NCBI GenBank assembly: GCA_013176395.1
Contig: JABMLP010000022.1
Location: 62,001 to 126,000, forward strand
DNA: 64,000 nt
From: Venturia oleaginea
Lineage: Eukaryota; Ascomycota; Dothideomycetes; Venturiales; Venturiaceae
Direction of reading: 5' to 3'
The notes under the pieces were generated by a model. The model did no database searches and was not told the DNA's origin. It was given only the letters and a program-made list of their open reading frames with translations. This document shows, piece by piece, positions 53,709 to 64,000 of this stretch. The first letter of the stretch is position 1. Each line of letters opens with the position of its first letter. Position numbers and translations under genes: made by a program.

Positions 53709-56700
53709 CTACAGTCTCCCCTCAATGCTCAGCGTCGTCTGCGCGTTTTCGATCCCACTATGCCCAAGGACCCGCGTCTGTTCCATGAATCTGATAGCTT
53801 TTGTGGCTAACTTATGCGTAGTCAAGATATTCCGGAGGTTGTTTCGTCCTGGGAAGCGGCCCAACTCGTCTCTCCGGATGTCCCGGAACTTGCGGCATTC
53901 CAGGAGGATATGGGCTACGGTCTGCATCCCTTCACGGCAGTCACACCTAGAGTCTGGGATACCTTGGACACGTCGGCTGAAGAGGAAGGCCTTGAGCCCT
54001 ATCTTTTCAGTTCTCATCTGTACGAGGATCGCACTTTCTCGCTTGCTCCGGTCTTGATGGAGTTGGAGCACCCTTTTAGTAGGCTTAGGTGTGTATCTCC
54101 TCGTGGCTTTCCCCTTTGTCTCGGATTTCCAGCTAGTCAACCATTGTTTATTCACTACCTACCAGCACCACGTCTTGATTGTCGTTCTTAGCGGGTACAG
54201 TTCCGGTGGCATATCAGCTCTTGGTCCTTTCTCTCCGTCTTCTCTCCATCCAGTGGCCTCCCTGGCGGCTTGGTCAGCGGCCTCGTTCCCGTCAATTCCC
54301 TCGTGGGCAGGGATCCATCGGATGTTCACGATAGCTCCGTACTCGTGAAGTTGTGTGATCCGTTGTACAATCCGCTTGACAATGTATGCTCCTGATCGGC
54401 CTTCCGGCCTTGTCAGCGAGCGTATCGCTGCCTGGTTGTCGGTGAAGATATTGATGTCTCTCCGTTCGTTTCCTGCCTCGATGTCTGTTTGAACCATATG
54501 CAGCGCTAGATTTATTCCTTGAAGTTCAGCTGCGTACACCGTGGAGGTCGTCTCAGGGCCCATATACGTGCTTCTCGTCTGTCTTTTCAGCGGCCAGACT
54601 GCTGCAGCGCCTGTATGTCCGTCTATGCTACTCCCATCTGTATAGATGCAAATATTACCCTCGACTCTAGTGACGGAGTCGTGCTCAGAGTGTGCCGCTT
54701 CATCGCTTGGTGCGATATGTGTCTTTGGGCCTTGCCACCATGGTGCTGCTACGAACGGCGGGATTGTCTCTCGCTTGTCGAGATTTGCTGCTCCTTTCTC
54801 TTCGGCGTCTCGATATATGTTGTATAATGGGCTATCGTAGCTTGCTCGTTGTCTTGACCTTGGTTCTCCGAATTGAGTATCTAGCAGTTTAGGGAGGTCT
54901 TGGCACGTGAGTGTACGGCTGAGGGTTTCGGTGTTGTGTTTCCAGATTTGTTGTTCGACTGGGAGCAGGTAGGTCTCTATGTCGAGGGCGACTCTGGATG
55001 TCGCTTTGAACGCTCCACAGATAATTCGTGCTGCACGTGCTTGGATTGACTGAAGTGTGTCGAGCGTTTTTCTCGTGTATGGTTTTCCCCTCATTCCTGA
55101 ATTCGACCAGATTGAACACGCGTACATCATCTGAGGGACTACTACTCCGCGGTAGATTTTTCGCATATCTAGCAGACTGACGCCCCATGTTGAGCTGCCC
55201 AGAGAGCACAGTGCGTTCACTGTTTTTGTAGTTTTCCGCTTGATTTCTTCGATGTGTTCCTTCCATTGGAGTTTGCTGTCTAGCGTCACGCCTAGATATT
55301 TGCACGTTGTCTTAGGCGCAATGCATCCCCATGCCGTTTGAACGGGCTGTTATGTGTTTATACGGGTGCGTCTTCTTGTGAAGTGTGTCAGTTGGAACTT
55401 TTCTGAGGCGAATTTTGATGCATGTGTCTTTGCCCAACAGTTTGCCTTTTCCAGCGCGTTTTCGAGTTTCTTGCACGTTTCTTCTGTTGTGTTGCCCCAT
55501 GTAAGTATGGCTGCGTCATCGATATAGCCTGTAGCTGCAGTATCGTCGCCTGAGTCGCATTGCTCAATAAGGTCAGAGTTGTAGAATATGTATAAGATGG
55601 GGGATAGGGGCGATCCCTGTGGTACCCCAGTCTCAACCGTGTACTCGTCAGATTCGTAGCCATCGATGACAATTCGCGTGCGTCTATCGCTCAGGAAGCT
55701 AGCAATCCATCGTACTGTTCTCTCATCAACTTTTCTTTTCCGAAGATTGTGTAGGAGTCTCTTGTGGGATACGTTGTCGAAGGCGCCTGACACGTCAAGG
55801 AGCAGCAGGCTAGCGACTTGTCCTTTTCCGTTGTTCCAAGCGTTGTAGATTCTCTCGATCACAGCGTGTAGTGCGTGTTCCGTTGACCTTAACTTCCTGC
55901 CTCCCATGTGCATCCTTGGGATGACTTGGTGTGTTTCCACCAGGTAGCTAAGTCTCTTAGCGATTACTGCGTCCATGGCCTTGCCAATCGTATTCAGGAG
56001 CGCAATAGGTCGGTATGCCTTTGGAGTCGAGTAGTCGTCCTTCCCTGGTTTGCGTAGCACTACCGTGGTCGAGCTTTGGAAATGTGTCGGGTAGTGGCCC
56101 AGTTGTAGGCTCTGGTTCATGATTGTCGCCAGGTGTCCCACCAACATATAAGATGCCGTCTGCAAGGCCTTGTTTGGGATCCCATCCGGTCCCGGGGCCT
56201 TGAAGGGTGACGCTGCTTGTATTGCGTCCAGTACCTCCTTCTCAGTAACGTTTGGCATTGGTATACAATCATCATATCTTGCATCCTATAGATCGTCGAG
56301 GTCTGCTTCTGGCGGTGCTGGGAAGAAGGCGTCCCGAAGGAGAATCGTTTTTGCCGAGGGTGTAGTAGCCTGGTTGCCGGTCGTCGGACACTTGATAATT
56401 GGCGTCACACTTGGGGGCTGGCTTTCTCTATTGCGCGCCCACTTAGCTATTTTCCAGAGGGATTCAGTGGAGCTTGCTGCCATTTCTACGCGGTCTCTGT
56501 GTGCTTGCCGAAGCGCCTTCTTGATCGTCCGTGTCTTGTGGTTCCTCGCCTCGCGATAGTTTTCCCATGTCTCCTCCGTGTGTCTTCTCTCGTGTATGCG
56601 CCTTAGACGTTTTGTATCTGCCAATGCTCTCGAGCATGTTCCGTCCCATCTCTCTTTCGCCTTGGTGCATGGTCTTGTGAGGGGAATTGTCTTCGCTGCT

Positions 56701-57590
56701 GCATCTTTGATCGCTTTGACTAACTCCATCGTGTACATGTCTAGCGCTGCTTTCGTCCTTGGTCTCCTTCGTGCCGGTAGGGTGTCTCTGAGCGTCCCGC
56801 AGAACTCCTTGCAGTCTAGGAGTTTCCAGTTGCATCCTGGCCTGATTTCCGTGGAGCGCGTCCGGAGATCCAGTATGATGCTGATGGGGAGGTGGTCTGA
56901 GTCGTGGTCTAGCTCTCTGTCTACTCTGCTACTGATGGTCCTGTCAATCAAGCCTAATGTCATCCAGCACATATCAATCGTCGTCCTGCTGCTGCCTTCT
57001 TCGTACGTTACCGTTCCGGGCTGCAGCATGCTTGACATATCAAATCTCTCCATAATTTCGATAAGTTCTTCCGCTTCTCGGTCTTCGTGTGCGACCTGCG
57101 CTCCGCCCCACATTCTATGGTGTAAGTTCAAGTCGCCTAATACCATCTGTTCTTTCAGCGCGTGTTCCTCCAATCGAGCTCTTAGGGTCGGCAGTGAGCT
57201 GATGCGGTTTGGCATGTTTTGGACCGTATTGTAGACGTTGTGTATTACCAGCTCGTTTTCTGTTTGATCGCCATTGTTGATACTGATTCTCAATGAGCAG
57301 ACGTCTCTTGTGTGCTGTTCGAATTGCAGGCTGCCGTGGTCTAGCCTTTTGTTGACAAAGAAACACACCCTTGCTGGGCCATCCTCCTTGTTCGTTGTCG
57401 GATAGTATAAGTGGAATATATTCTTCGCTGGGTGGTGTGTTGTCGACATGAAGGGGTTGCGCCACGGTTCTTGGATAGCAATGATATCGTATTCTGCTAC
57501 TCTTGGATCACGGAGTAGAGTTGCCATAACCGTATCCCTTGATTTGCGTACGTTGTACTGTAGTATATTAAGTTGGTCCTTCTCTTTCAT
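53709..57590 (-). pseudogene. LINE ORF2 (endonuclease-RT-RNase H) with three in-frame stops (copy B)
   Basis: One frame interrupted by TAG at 56288-56286, TAA at 55352-55350 and TAG at 54161-54159. Domains are as in copy A. Shared stops show that the element was already disabled before block A was made. Confidence 0.9.
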
Positions 57591-59218
57591 AAATCCGAGT
57601 CCTCATCGATTTCCATGTATTGTGTGTTTCTACATGTTAGAGTATTGCCCTCTAGCGCCTCAAGCGCCCTCCTCGACATCTTCGTTGCTCTTTGTGGCCT
57701 TTGACTCTGGTGTGATCCTTCGTTCTCCTTGTCTCCTGGAGCAGGTCTCTTTTGTCCATTTCCAGGTAATAGTTGCATCCCTCTGGTCCTTGGCCCTTGG
57801 CGTGAGGTCAGGTCTGTGGTTGACCTCGTTCTTCCAGGAGGTTCTCGGGCGGAATTTTGAATAGGTATTTCATCACAGGTGAACATCGTAGGGTGATACC
57901 GAGGTCTGTTCGCGTACGCTGCCTTTGTCCGAGTGAGTTCCTCCTTCATAGTTGGGCATTGTTGACTCCATGCTTCATGGGCTCCCTGGCAGTTGGCGCA
58001 TTTCCTAGGTGTGGTCTGTCCAGTCTTCGAAGGGCAGTCCCTAGAACTATGTTCTTGCGCACAGTAGCCACATGTTTTCGCTGCTTTGCATTGAGTTCCT
58101 ATGTGGCCGTATTTGTAGCACTGAAAGCACTGCTTCAGTCGGCATTGTCTCTCATATCGTTCGCTTTGACACATCTCCCCTTGCCACACCAGACCTTCAT
58201 CGATGATCTTGTTTGCGTCCTCAGGCTTGGTGAACTCAATGATGACCGACGACATCGCTTTTGTTGGCGCCTTCCGGGTCAACCATCCAATGTATTTGAT
58301 GTCCGCGGTTGGAATAAACGGCTTATTGTCTTGCAGAATGGCGTCTCTAGTTTCCTCGAATTTGTCTGTATTCATCGTACTAGTACGTATGCCATGTACA
58401 AGAACGCCATACGTTGGATTTCGTACTGACGTCCCGTTCCCAATACGTGGGGTCCAGTCCTCCGTGAATTGTCTGAGAAGCTGCATTTCACTATTTGTCG
58501 CCGTTCTGATGCTCAGATCTCCGCTTTTGAGCTGGTTAGCAGACATGATCTTTAGATTGGCTATATGTTCGTTTTGACTTTGGGAAATGGCTCGATCAAC
58601 GTGGGCTTTTAAATTGCGTGGATTCATTGCGCGCAGGCTCTGAATCGTTTGTGCGTTTCTGATGTTTACGATAATCTCACGTCGGACCGTCGCGGGAGTC
58701 TTGACACTTTGGGTTTGTATGCTATGTGTGCTTGTAGCTAGCCCTCCTCGGGTAGCGGCAGCAGCATAGCTCATTGGCATGCCTGTTTGGAATTGTGTCC
58801 CTTTGTTCTTGATATCACTCGCTATTCCTGCAACGGTCTTGCTCACCTCTGTTGCCTCTTTCGCTGCCGTTTTCGCTTCCTCACCAATAGTGATGTTCTT
58901 CTGTGTGTCTGTTCTCAGAGCTTTAAGTTCTCCCTTTATCCCAGCTATCTCCTTCGCCGTTTCCTTTGTGTCTTGAGTCATCTCAGTGTGTATAATGCGT
59001 AGTTGATCGTGGACGGTTGTCATATCGGGGGTCCTTTGGGCCTTTGCAATCAAGGGCAGCATCGTCGTGATAATTGCCTTTACTTGGTCTGGGGGTACAG
59101 GTAGAGCCTGTCCGCTTTCGAGGTAGAGTAATGCGTTTCGAAGGTGCCTTGTGATTTGTGTAGCGCGCTCATGAAGTCCGGTCGGCCAGACCACCTCTTG
59201 AGGCCACGGTATTGTCAT
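57587..59218 (-). CDS. LINE ORF1, gag-like protein with three zinc knuckles (copy B)
   Basis: 543 residues, the same protein as at 20701-22332: coiled-coil-like N-terminus, three CCHC-type knuckles, basic tail. Its TGA overlaps the ORF2 ATG (ATGA at 57590-57587). The 5' UTR is 133 bases. Confidence 0.9.
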   Translation of the reverse strand: MTIPWPQEVVWPTGLHERATQITRHLRNALLYLESGQALPVPPDQVKAIITTMLPLIAKAQRTPDMTTVHDQLRIIHTEMTQDTKETAKEIAGIKGELKALRTDTQKNITIGEEAKTAAKEATEVSKTVAGIASDIKNKGTQFQTGMPMSYAAAATRGGLATSTHSIQTQSVKTPATVRREIIVNIRNAQTIQSLRAMNPRNLKAHVDRAISQSQNEHIANLKIMSANQLKSGDLSIRTATNSEMQLLRQFTEDWTPRIGNGTSVRNPTYGVLVHGIRTSTMNTDKFEETRDAILQDNKPFIPTADIKYIGWLTRKAPTKAMSSVIIEFTKPEDANKIIDEGLVWQGEMCQSERYERQCRLKQCFQCYKYGHIGTQCKAAKTCGYCAQEHSSRDCPSKTGQTTPRKCANCQGAHEAWSQQCPTMKEELTRTKAAYANRPRYHPTMFTCDEIPIQNSAREPPGRTRSTTDLTSRQGPRTRGMQLLPGNGQKRPAPGDKENEGSHQSQRPQRATKMSRRALEALEGNTLTCRNTQYMEIDEDSDL

Positions 59219-59351
59219 CTCTCGTTTCTACGCGCTGGGCGACGCGTCGAGCCTAGAACAACCTGAGCCCTCTTGAGGCGATGTGTATTTGCGTTATAAT
59301 TATTCAGTTTCAAAGATCTCAGTTCTCGCTGTTGTGGTGTTTTCCGTCTCT

Positions 59352-59365
59352 CACTTCCCACACTG
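59352..59365. repeat. Target-site duplicate at LINE 5' end (block B)
   Basis: CACTTCCCACACTG directly beyond the LINE 5' terminus; matches 53412-53425. Confidence 0.85.
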
Positions 59366-60005
59366 TGGGCAATGCCAAGTGCTGTGGGAACTGTGGGAAT
59401 ATCACGTGACTCCTGCACGTACTATTCTCTCTTAGGACTGACCTGGTTGCACCAATCCCCTCTTGTACGCCCAACGGATTCCACTCTACATCAGTCCTAA
59501 CAACAACTTCTTGTTATCCAACCATCCTCTGCAAGTCCCGCTGTCCCTGCTCTTCGTTCTTGAGGTGATCTGTAACACATCGTTTGCGTTGGTTGACGGA
59601 GGCAGAACTAACGCTTTTCCAAGAACTCTGTGGAATCTTCCAGGGTTTGCGGCGTCCCACCATAGCCTTTCCCTTGTATTGGGCTTTCGAGGATAACGAT
59701 GTATGATCGAGTGTTTTTACGAGATATCTTGCTAACCAAACACGTCGTTTAACGTCGATCTGTCAACTACGCCCCCATATTGTGGTTCTCGAGTAATAGA
59801 GGAATCTGAAAAAAAGTGAGCAGTCGTTAAACTGGCGGCCAAGACGAGAAGCACTGGCTAGTTTCCTTAACCACTCGAGAAGCGGACGTACGGCACGCCC
59901 AGGTCTATAGGCTCTAATTGATACTTCTTACTACTTGTTATTTATCTCGTCCTACGTAGTAGAAGCCCTTTGGACCACTCTACTTTATAATCACGGGGCG
60001 AGGTA
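59366..60005. other. Gap between LINE and pogo element
   Basis: 640 bases. It begins TGGGCAATGCC, the continuation of the LINE target. A frame at 59463-59696 is not protein-like enough to call. No other feature. Confidence 0.45.
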
Positions 60006-61130
60006 ACGTGTTTCACCACTCACTTGGCCACCCCACTCACTTGGCCACCCCAACCACTAAATCTCAAGTCATCGTGCGATAAACCTCCCACCAATACAGC
60101 TTTTATTAAAATAATTCTAACAATACATTCTTTACGTATTTGGGCATCGATTAATCTTATGACCTTGAATACCGCAGCCACTACATGTTGGTAATGCTCG
60201 CTGTCGTACGACGACTTCCTGATCTTGAACACTATCTCTAGAGCTATTTTCGCATCCCTCGACCAAGAACTGACCCTGTTGAGCTTGTAAAACGCCCCCA
60301 TATGCAATATATCGTCTACGATACTGTTGCTTCTGTTTTCGTCGTTGGTTCTCTGTACGAAGCTTCCTATTCTCTTCTGCAAGTATTACTGCTGAATTCA
60401 TTGCGACTTGACATCCTTTGATGAGTTGACCAATTGCTTGACTACTTGGGCTCTGAGATTGGCGATGAAGAAGATTTCGGACGAGCTGAGCCTGCTGCTC
60501 AAGCTGAGCTATCGTACGAGGAGTTTCTGACGTCCACTGTGGCGCTACTCCATGGGGTGTACCTGGTGGTGAGGGCGTCTCTTCAACACGCTGAAACCAC
60601 GCGTTGATTGTCGCTGGATCTTCGCATTTTGCACGCTGTGAATGGAATTTACGATTCCACTTCGTACAAAGCTCCGGCTGAGCGTTGATGAAGCGGGATA
60701 CCCAGTTCTTCCCGACTAATGACGGTGGAGGATTCGTACCGCGTTTTTCGAGTAAAGCGTTTGCCATTCGTCGTACGTCGATAATTTGGGGCGGAAATCC
60801 TCGTCGATCAAGGTCTAGGATCCACTGAACCAGAGCCTGCTCTTCATGTATTTGTAACTTTCTTTTTTGGTGGTTAGATTCGCTTCGTGGTTTACCACCT
60901 TGAAGACGAGACTGAAGTGTAGATCGAGGAATATCGTACGACGCTGAGATTTAACGTTGACTTAAATCTGGATTCGTTTGAAAGCTCTGCTTCGCAAGAA
61001 GTAATCTAGCCTCTTTGTAAGCCGATCCGAGGGTTGGTGTTGACATTATCGCGGTAATTGTACGAAGAGATTAGACTTTTTGGTTGGGTGGCCAAGTGAG
61101 TGGGGTGGCCAAGTGAATGGTGAAACACGT
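60006..61130 (-). mobile_element. Internally deleted pogo/Fot-type DNA transposon
   Basis: 1125 bases between TA dinucleotides at 60004-60005 and 61131-61132. Both ends carry an inverted repeat of about 50 bases starting ACGTGTTTCACCA, nearly identical on the two sides. Each repeat contains two direct copies of CACTCACTTGGCCACCC-like sequence. Full-length relatives are about 1.8-2 kb or longer, so roughly 1 kb is missing. Confidence 0.88.
60132..61046 (-). pseudogene. Pogo-type transposase lacking the DDE core
   Basis: The frame runs from ATG 61046 (MSTPTLGSAYKEARLLLA) to 60132, 304 residues with one in-frame TAA at 60953-60951 (after LSQR). The N-terminus is the psq-like helix-turn-helix, then a CENP-B-type domain (EKRGTNPPPSLVGKNWVSRF, RAKCEDPATINAWFQRVEE). 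Directly after WFQRVEE it jumps to TPSPPGTPHGVAPQWTSETP, which in full transposases follows the ~300-residue DDE domain. The frame stays open across the deletion. The C-terminus keeps the usual helical segment (QLIKGCQVAMNSAVILAEEN) and a zinc knuckle CSGCGIQGHKINRC. From the internal ATG at 60767, 211 residues could still be translated. Confidence 0.82.
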
Positions 61131-62509
61131 TATAATAAAACTACTTATCACATTAAGTAATTATTCAAGAGGCCTCCAAAGTCGAAATCTGAGCCTGTAC
61201 GAGGCGGAGGCTACGAACCTGTATACATCTCGCCACATCTCAGATGTAGGGCAGTGACCAGAGCCGATCAGATCAACGCACGCTCGTGGTGGTTGCCCGT
61301 CGTCGCACTCGCGCAGCAAGAGGCCACGTCGCACCACGACCGTACCGCGAGCACACCATCGCCGAAAAGGCCCAGACACACCGGCAACAACAGGATCAAT
61401 CAAACAAACGTAAAGAACGACCTCCCACGTACCAGGCGAGCATCGAGCCGTCCTCGACCTCTATCCTCCTCCGAACGATATCGCGATAAAACCCTTCAAC
61501 CCTACACGGACAGAAAACTAGGTACGGAACTGGATTGGTCCTCCAGGGTGCCATCAACAAACAGTAGGGAAGAACTTCTAAGGCGGAAAGAAGATGATAG
61601 GAGGATTCTTGGGTGCCCTTTCGGATAAGGGCGAGAGGCATGCGGATACAGGCGGGCGAAGGCACGGTACAGACACGGTATAAGCACGGAGGAACAGTAA
61701 AGAAGCAGATAACGAATTCAGGCTTGAATTTAGATCAAGAATAATGGGCACATACAGAAAGTCATCGCCAGGGAAAGGCGAGCAACAGTTACAGAATAAC
61801 CGCTCCCACCCAGGCCCGCCTGGGTACGGTTAAAATGCAGTCACTCTACACAGAGGTGTTACGACACGGTTTTGGAGCAATCGACCTCGCTATAGTGTTG
61901 ACCCGAATAGCACTCAGAGACAAGCAGAAAGGGAAGGGAGAGGCCGACTAGTCCGGTTACCAAACTTCCCAGGAAAGAAACAGAAGGGAACTTTCCATGT
62001 CTTTGGTCTCACATGGTTTTATACCCCTTGTAAATACAGTGGATGTTGGCACAGGCACATCAGAGCCCTACATACAACAATAAATCCTGATTATTTAATT
62101 ATTCAAGAAATACGACCAGAACGTTACCTTTACCGTCAGCGGGGCAAGTTTGAGCGCCAGTTTGACGACTACTCGCTCTTTTATTTACAGATTCCTCAAT
62201 CACTCGAAAACCACAATAAACACCCTCTGGCCAGTGAATATCCCTTGGAATCGGCGCGTTACTAAACTCCTAGATTGATATTCAAATCTATCCAGAATTC
62301 TCGTACAAACCCTAAGTATATAGTCTGGAGGTGGAGGGATTGCGCTTGGTACGCAAATGCCACCTGTCTTTATTTCCTAGTAAATATGTAGAGTTCCTTT
62401 CTCTATCGTAATTTGAAACTTATAGGATTCTTCCTCCTACTCAGCGACTATCTAGTCAACTCTCAGACTTCAACTGTCAGCCGTCAACTCTCAGACGAAC
62501 CAACTCAAA
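61131..62509. other. Repeat-like region between the pogo element and SSP2
   Basis: About 1.4 kb. No intact gene. Overlapping frames at 61161-61687 start at non-ATG codons or lack resemblance. Includes the LTR-like piece at 61857-62079 and an inverted CCCAGGC/GCCTGGG pair near 61809-61823. The last ~100 bases are the 5' side of SSP2. Confidence 0.4.
61857..62079 (-). repeat. LTR-like sequence (possible solo or truncated LTR)
   Basis: Begins TGTTACGACACGG and ends CATACAACA on the plus strand, so both ends have the TGTT...AACA form of an LTR. On the minus strand it has GTATAAAACC, a good TATA box. The flanking five bases do not match, so there is no target-site duplication. No reverse transcriptase or gag is seen beside it. 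Confidence 0.35.
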
Positions 62510-62776
62510 ATGAACTTCATTACTTTCTTCCTCCTCTCGCCACTCATACTCACAACAGCACTCCCTACCAAAGAAGTGCGAGCAAATCTCATCTCTCTCG
62601 ATACCCGCGATACCAATTCCAACCCGCTCCATCCTACCAACCCACTCCAGAAGCGTGAATATTCTCCATGCGTCCTTGATTGCTATAAGAAGTGGAACCC
62701 CGACAAGCGGATGCCTCAATTCAACGGCTGTGTGGTAGAGTGCAGGAGACAGAATGGCTGTGTTCACAACTGTTAA
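62510..62776 (+). CDS. Small secreted cysteine-rich protein 2 (effector-like)
   Basis: Single exon of 88 residues. Signal peptide MNFITFFLLSPLILTTALP, then a propeptide-like region ending LQKR before EYSPC, a likely Kex2 site. The mature part (about 38 residues) has six cysteines in three C-x3-C pairs: CVLDC, CVVEC and CVHNC. The first two pairs are 15 residues apart, a spacing like that of alpha-hairpinins, though I cannot claim membership. It is a paralogue of SSP1 at 47800-48084 on the opposite strand, with the signal and propeptide better conserved than the mature region. No known family is recognised. Role unknown; secretion is well supported. Confidence 0.78.
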   Translation: MNFITFFLLSPLILTTALPTKEVRANLISLDTRDTNSNPLHPTNPLQKREYSPCVLDCYKKWNPDKRMPQFNGCVVECRRQNGCVHNC

Positions 62777-64000
62777 GTGTCATTTGGGATATGTGGCTGG
62801 AGCGTAGTGGAGAAGCATCTCTGTTTTCCGATGTGGATCGGGTATTTTTAATACGGGAGGTCACGAGGATTGTAAAGTCACAGTAGCTTGCTAGGGCCAA
62901 ATCAACCACCTCTAGAACAGACATCTCCATGGTTACGTTTGCGCAGCTGTGCTCTAGATTTAATTCGCTGTTCCACATCTATATCTACGGCGCAACCATG
63001 CAAAATCGTAAGTACAAAGGTCGGTATATAGAACAACATCTGAGGGAGATGAAAATAAAACGGAGTTCATGTCATGTTCCAGTAACCTACCATGAAGAGA
63101 TTATTCATGGTCTACGCAACTCCTCCGCCTCCATACCCACATCGGCGGGACCCATCCAATCCACCTAATAGTAGATGTTGATGATGAATGAGGTTCTCGC
63201 ATCGCGCCTCAGAGCCGAACAAACTCGGTATCTAAACTGGTTGGACGCTCGTTCACGATGGAGAGATTATGTATGGACGTACGTTAGACCAATCATATGG
63301 ATACTAGTACTGCCAGATAAATGGACGGAGGTGAAATTTGGCCAAGACTGACGATAGTGCCAGGTGATAGAAATATATGAAAATGAAATGTAAAGGACGT
63401 GATAACAGGTACCTGATAGCTCTGGGCGTGTAGTCCTCAATCTATCAAATCCAAGGCTTTGTGGACATGTTGTGTCAAGCCAGGTTCGTGAACAAAATCA
63501 ATCGGCCATATCCCAACTGACCACGAGAAGGCAAAATCTCGGACGAATTACTGCGTAGGCACTCGTTCGGCGGTTGAGATGGATGATGCCGATAACTCAA
63601 CATGCTTTGTGATGAAGATGTGGTTGTATTGTTGATGCGGTCCCACAGTCAAGCTACCTCGATCTCGATATAAGTTAGCCGGCATGCATCTCCATTCCGA
63701 CCAACGAGCATAATACATGACGATGAATGACTGTCCGCCTTTAGAAGCTGGAGGAGGTCGGCACTGTTGGCCATCTTTGGGAGGATCTAACCGATCGACG
63801 GGTAGATTCCACAACAATTACGTGCGTGCGCGTTTTGGTACGTTTGAGAAATTTCAGGCTTTGAGCTGAGGGAAAAAAACACAAAAGGTCCTGTTGTCAG
63901 GAGGCCATCTGGATGTACCATACCAGACCTTGTGCCCTGCTTGGCTGGCTTTTGGCCTCGGTGCATCTCATTCTCCACCTCAGTGGTCCACCCTTGGTGC
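62777..64000. other. Gene-poor region at the right edge
   Basis: About 1.2 kb. Besides the repeat at 63019-63163 there is no supported feature. Frames at 63548-63978 on the minus strand are not protein-like. Confidence 0.45.
63019..63163 (+). repeat. Shared non-coding repeat, copy 2
   Basis: About 145 bases, matching 48168-48300 in the same orientation with two small length differences. It lies 243 bases downstream of SSP2, whereas copy 1 lies upstream of SSP1. Confidence 0.75.

Larger units (their letters stand above)
48615..59335. repeat. Transposon block B: 10.7-kb duplicate of 11729-22449, parental arrangement
   Basis: Same content and order as block A, offset +36886. Unlike A, both outer elements are complete: the LINE derivative starts two bases further left (GG at 48613) and the LINE extends 16 bases further right (to 59351), and each has its full 14-base target-site duplication. 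This marks B as the ancestral form. Confidence 0.95.
53426..59351 (-). mobile_element. Tad/I-type LINE, full-length copy with both target-site duplicates (copy B)
   Basis: 5926 bases on the minus strand, from GAGACGGAAAACACC at the 5' end (59351) to the TCAA-repeat tail at 53426. Flanked by 14-base duplicates. This is the reference copy of the family in this window. ORF1 is intact and ORF2 has three in-frame stops, the same as in copy A. Confidence 0.95.

Noticed and set aside
61254..61628. 124-residue basic protein
   Set aside because: Starts at GTG, is rich in Arg/Ser/Pro, and overlaps frames on both strands inside repeat-like DNA.
45490..64000. A Starship giant element
   Set aside because: No tyrosine-recombinase captain (DUF3435-type) gene was seen at either side, and the nest is explained by smaller elements.

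Overview
The window is nuclear DNA from a filamentous ascomycete (Pezizomycotina). The evidence is short GT-AG introns of roughly 50-70 bp in most genes, single-copy eukaryotic housekeeping genes (XPF/Rad1, Sec72, SKP1, PheRS alpha), small secreted cysteine-rich proteins, and fungal-type transposons (Tad/I-like LINE, Tc1, hAT, pogo/Fot) whose stop codons look like C-to-T changes at CpA, as repeat-induced point mutation (RIP) would leave. I cannot fix the class or species from sequence alone.

Layout. 1-486: 3' end of a LINE. 725-11462: a compact gene block with XPF/Rad1 endonuclease (+), Sec72 (-), a secreted VOC/glyoxalase-like protein (+), a T5orf172/GIY-YIG-type protein (-), a phosducin-like protein (-) and SKP1 (-). 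11729-22449: transposon block A. 22662-45489: a second gene block with a secreted esterase-like protein (+), a DHA2-type MFS exporter (+), a D-2-hydroxyacid dehydrogenase (-), a Dal5-type MFS permease (+), an F-box/2EXR-like protein (-), an N2227/carnosine N-methyltransferase-like protein (-), a monocarboxylate-type MFS transporter (+), an iron-type alcohol dehydrogenase/maleylacetate reductase (-) and PheRS alpha (+). 45490-64000 is gene-poor: a small secreted cysteine-rich protein (-), transposon block B (48615-59335), an internally deleted pogo element, an LTR-like piece, and a second small secreted cysteine-rich protein (+).

Blocks A and B are 10721 bp each, collinear at a constant offset of 36886 with no length difference, and nearly identical. 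Each holds, left to right: a 1.6-kb non-autonomous LINE derivative (+) with a tandem-repeat core, a piece of a hAT transposase gene (-), a frameshifted Tc1 transposase (+), a TA-rich degenerate stretch, and a 5.9-kb LINE (-) with an intact ORF1 and an ORF2 carrying three in-frame stops. Only block B keeps both outer target-site duplications, so B has the parental arrangement. Block A is a copy whose two ends fall within 2 and 16 bases of the outward-facing 5' ends of the two LINE-type elements.

The chromosomal genes do not form a recognisable pathway. Most are housekeeping genes or stand-alone transporters and enzymes. The part most likely to hold something new is 45-64 kb: two paralogous secreted cysteine-rich proteins on either side of a transposon nest, each next to a shared ~135-145-bp non-coding repeat. 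Coordinates of spliced genes were worked out by hand from splice sites and reading frame. Several open frames in the window begin at TTG, CTG or GTG, and I moved those starts to ATG.
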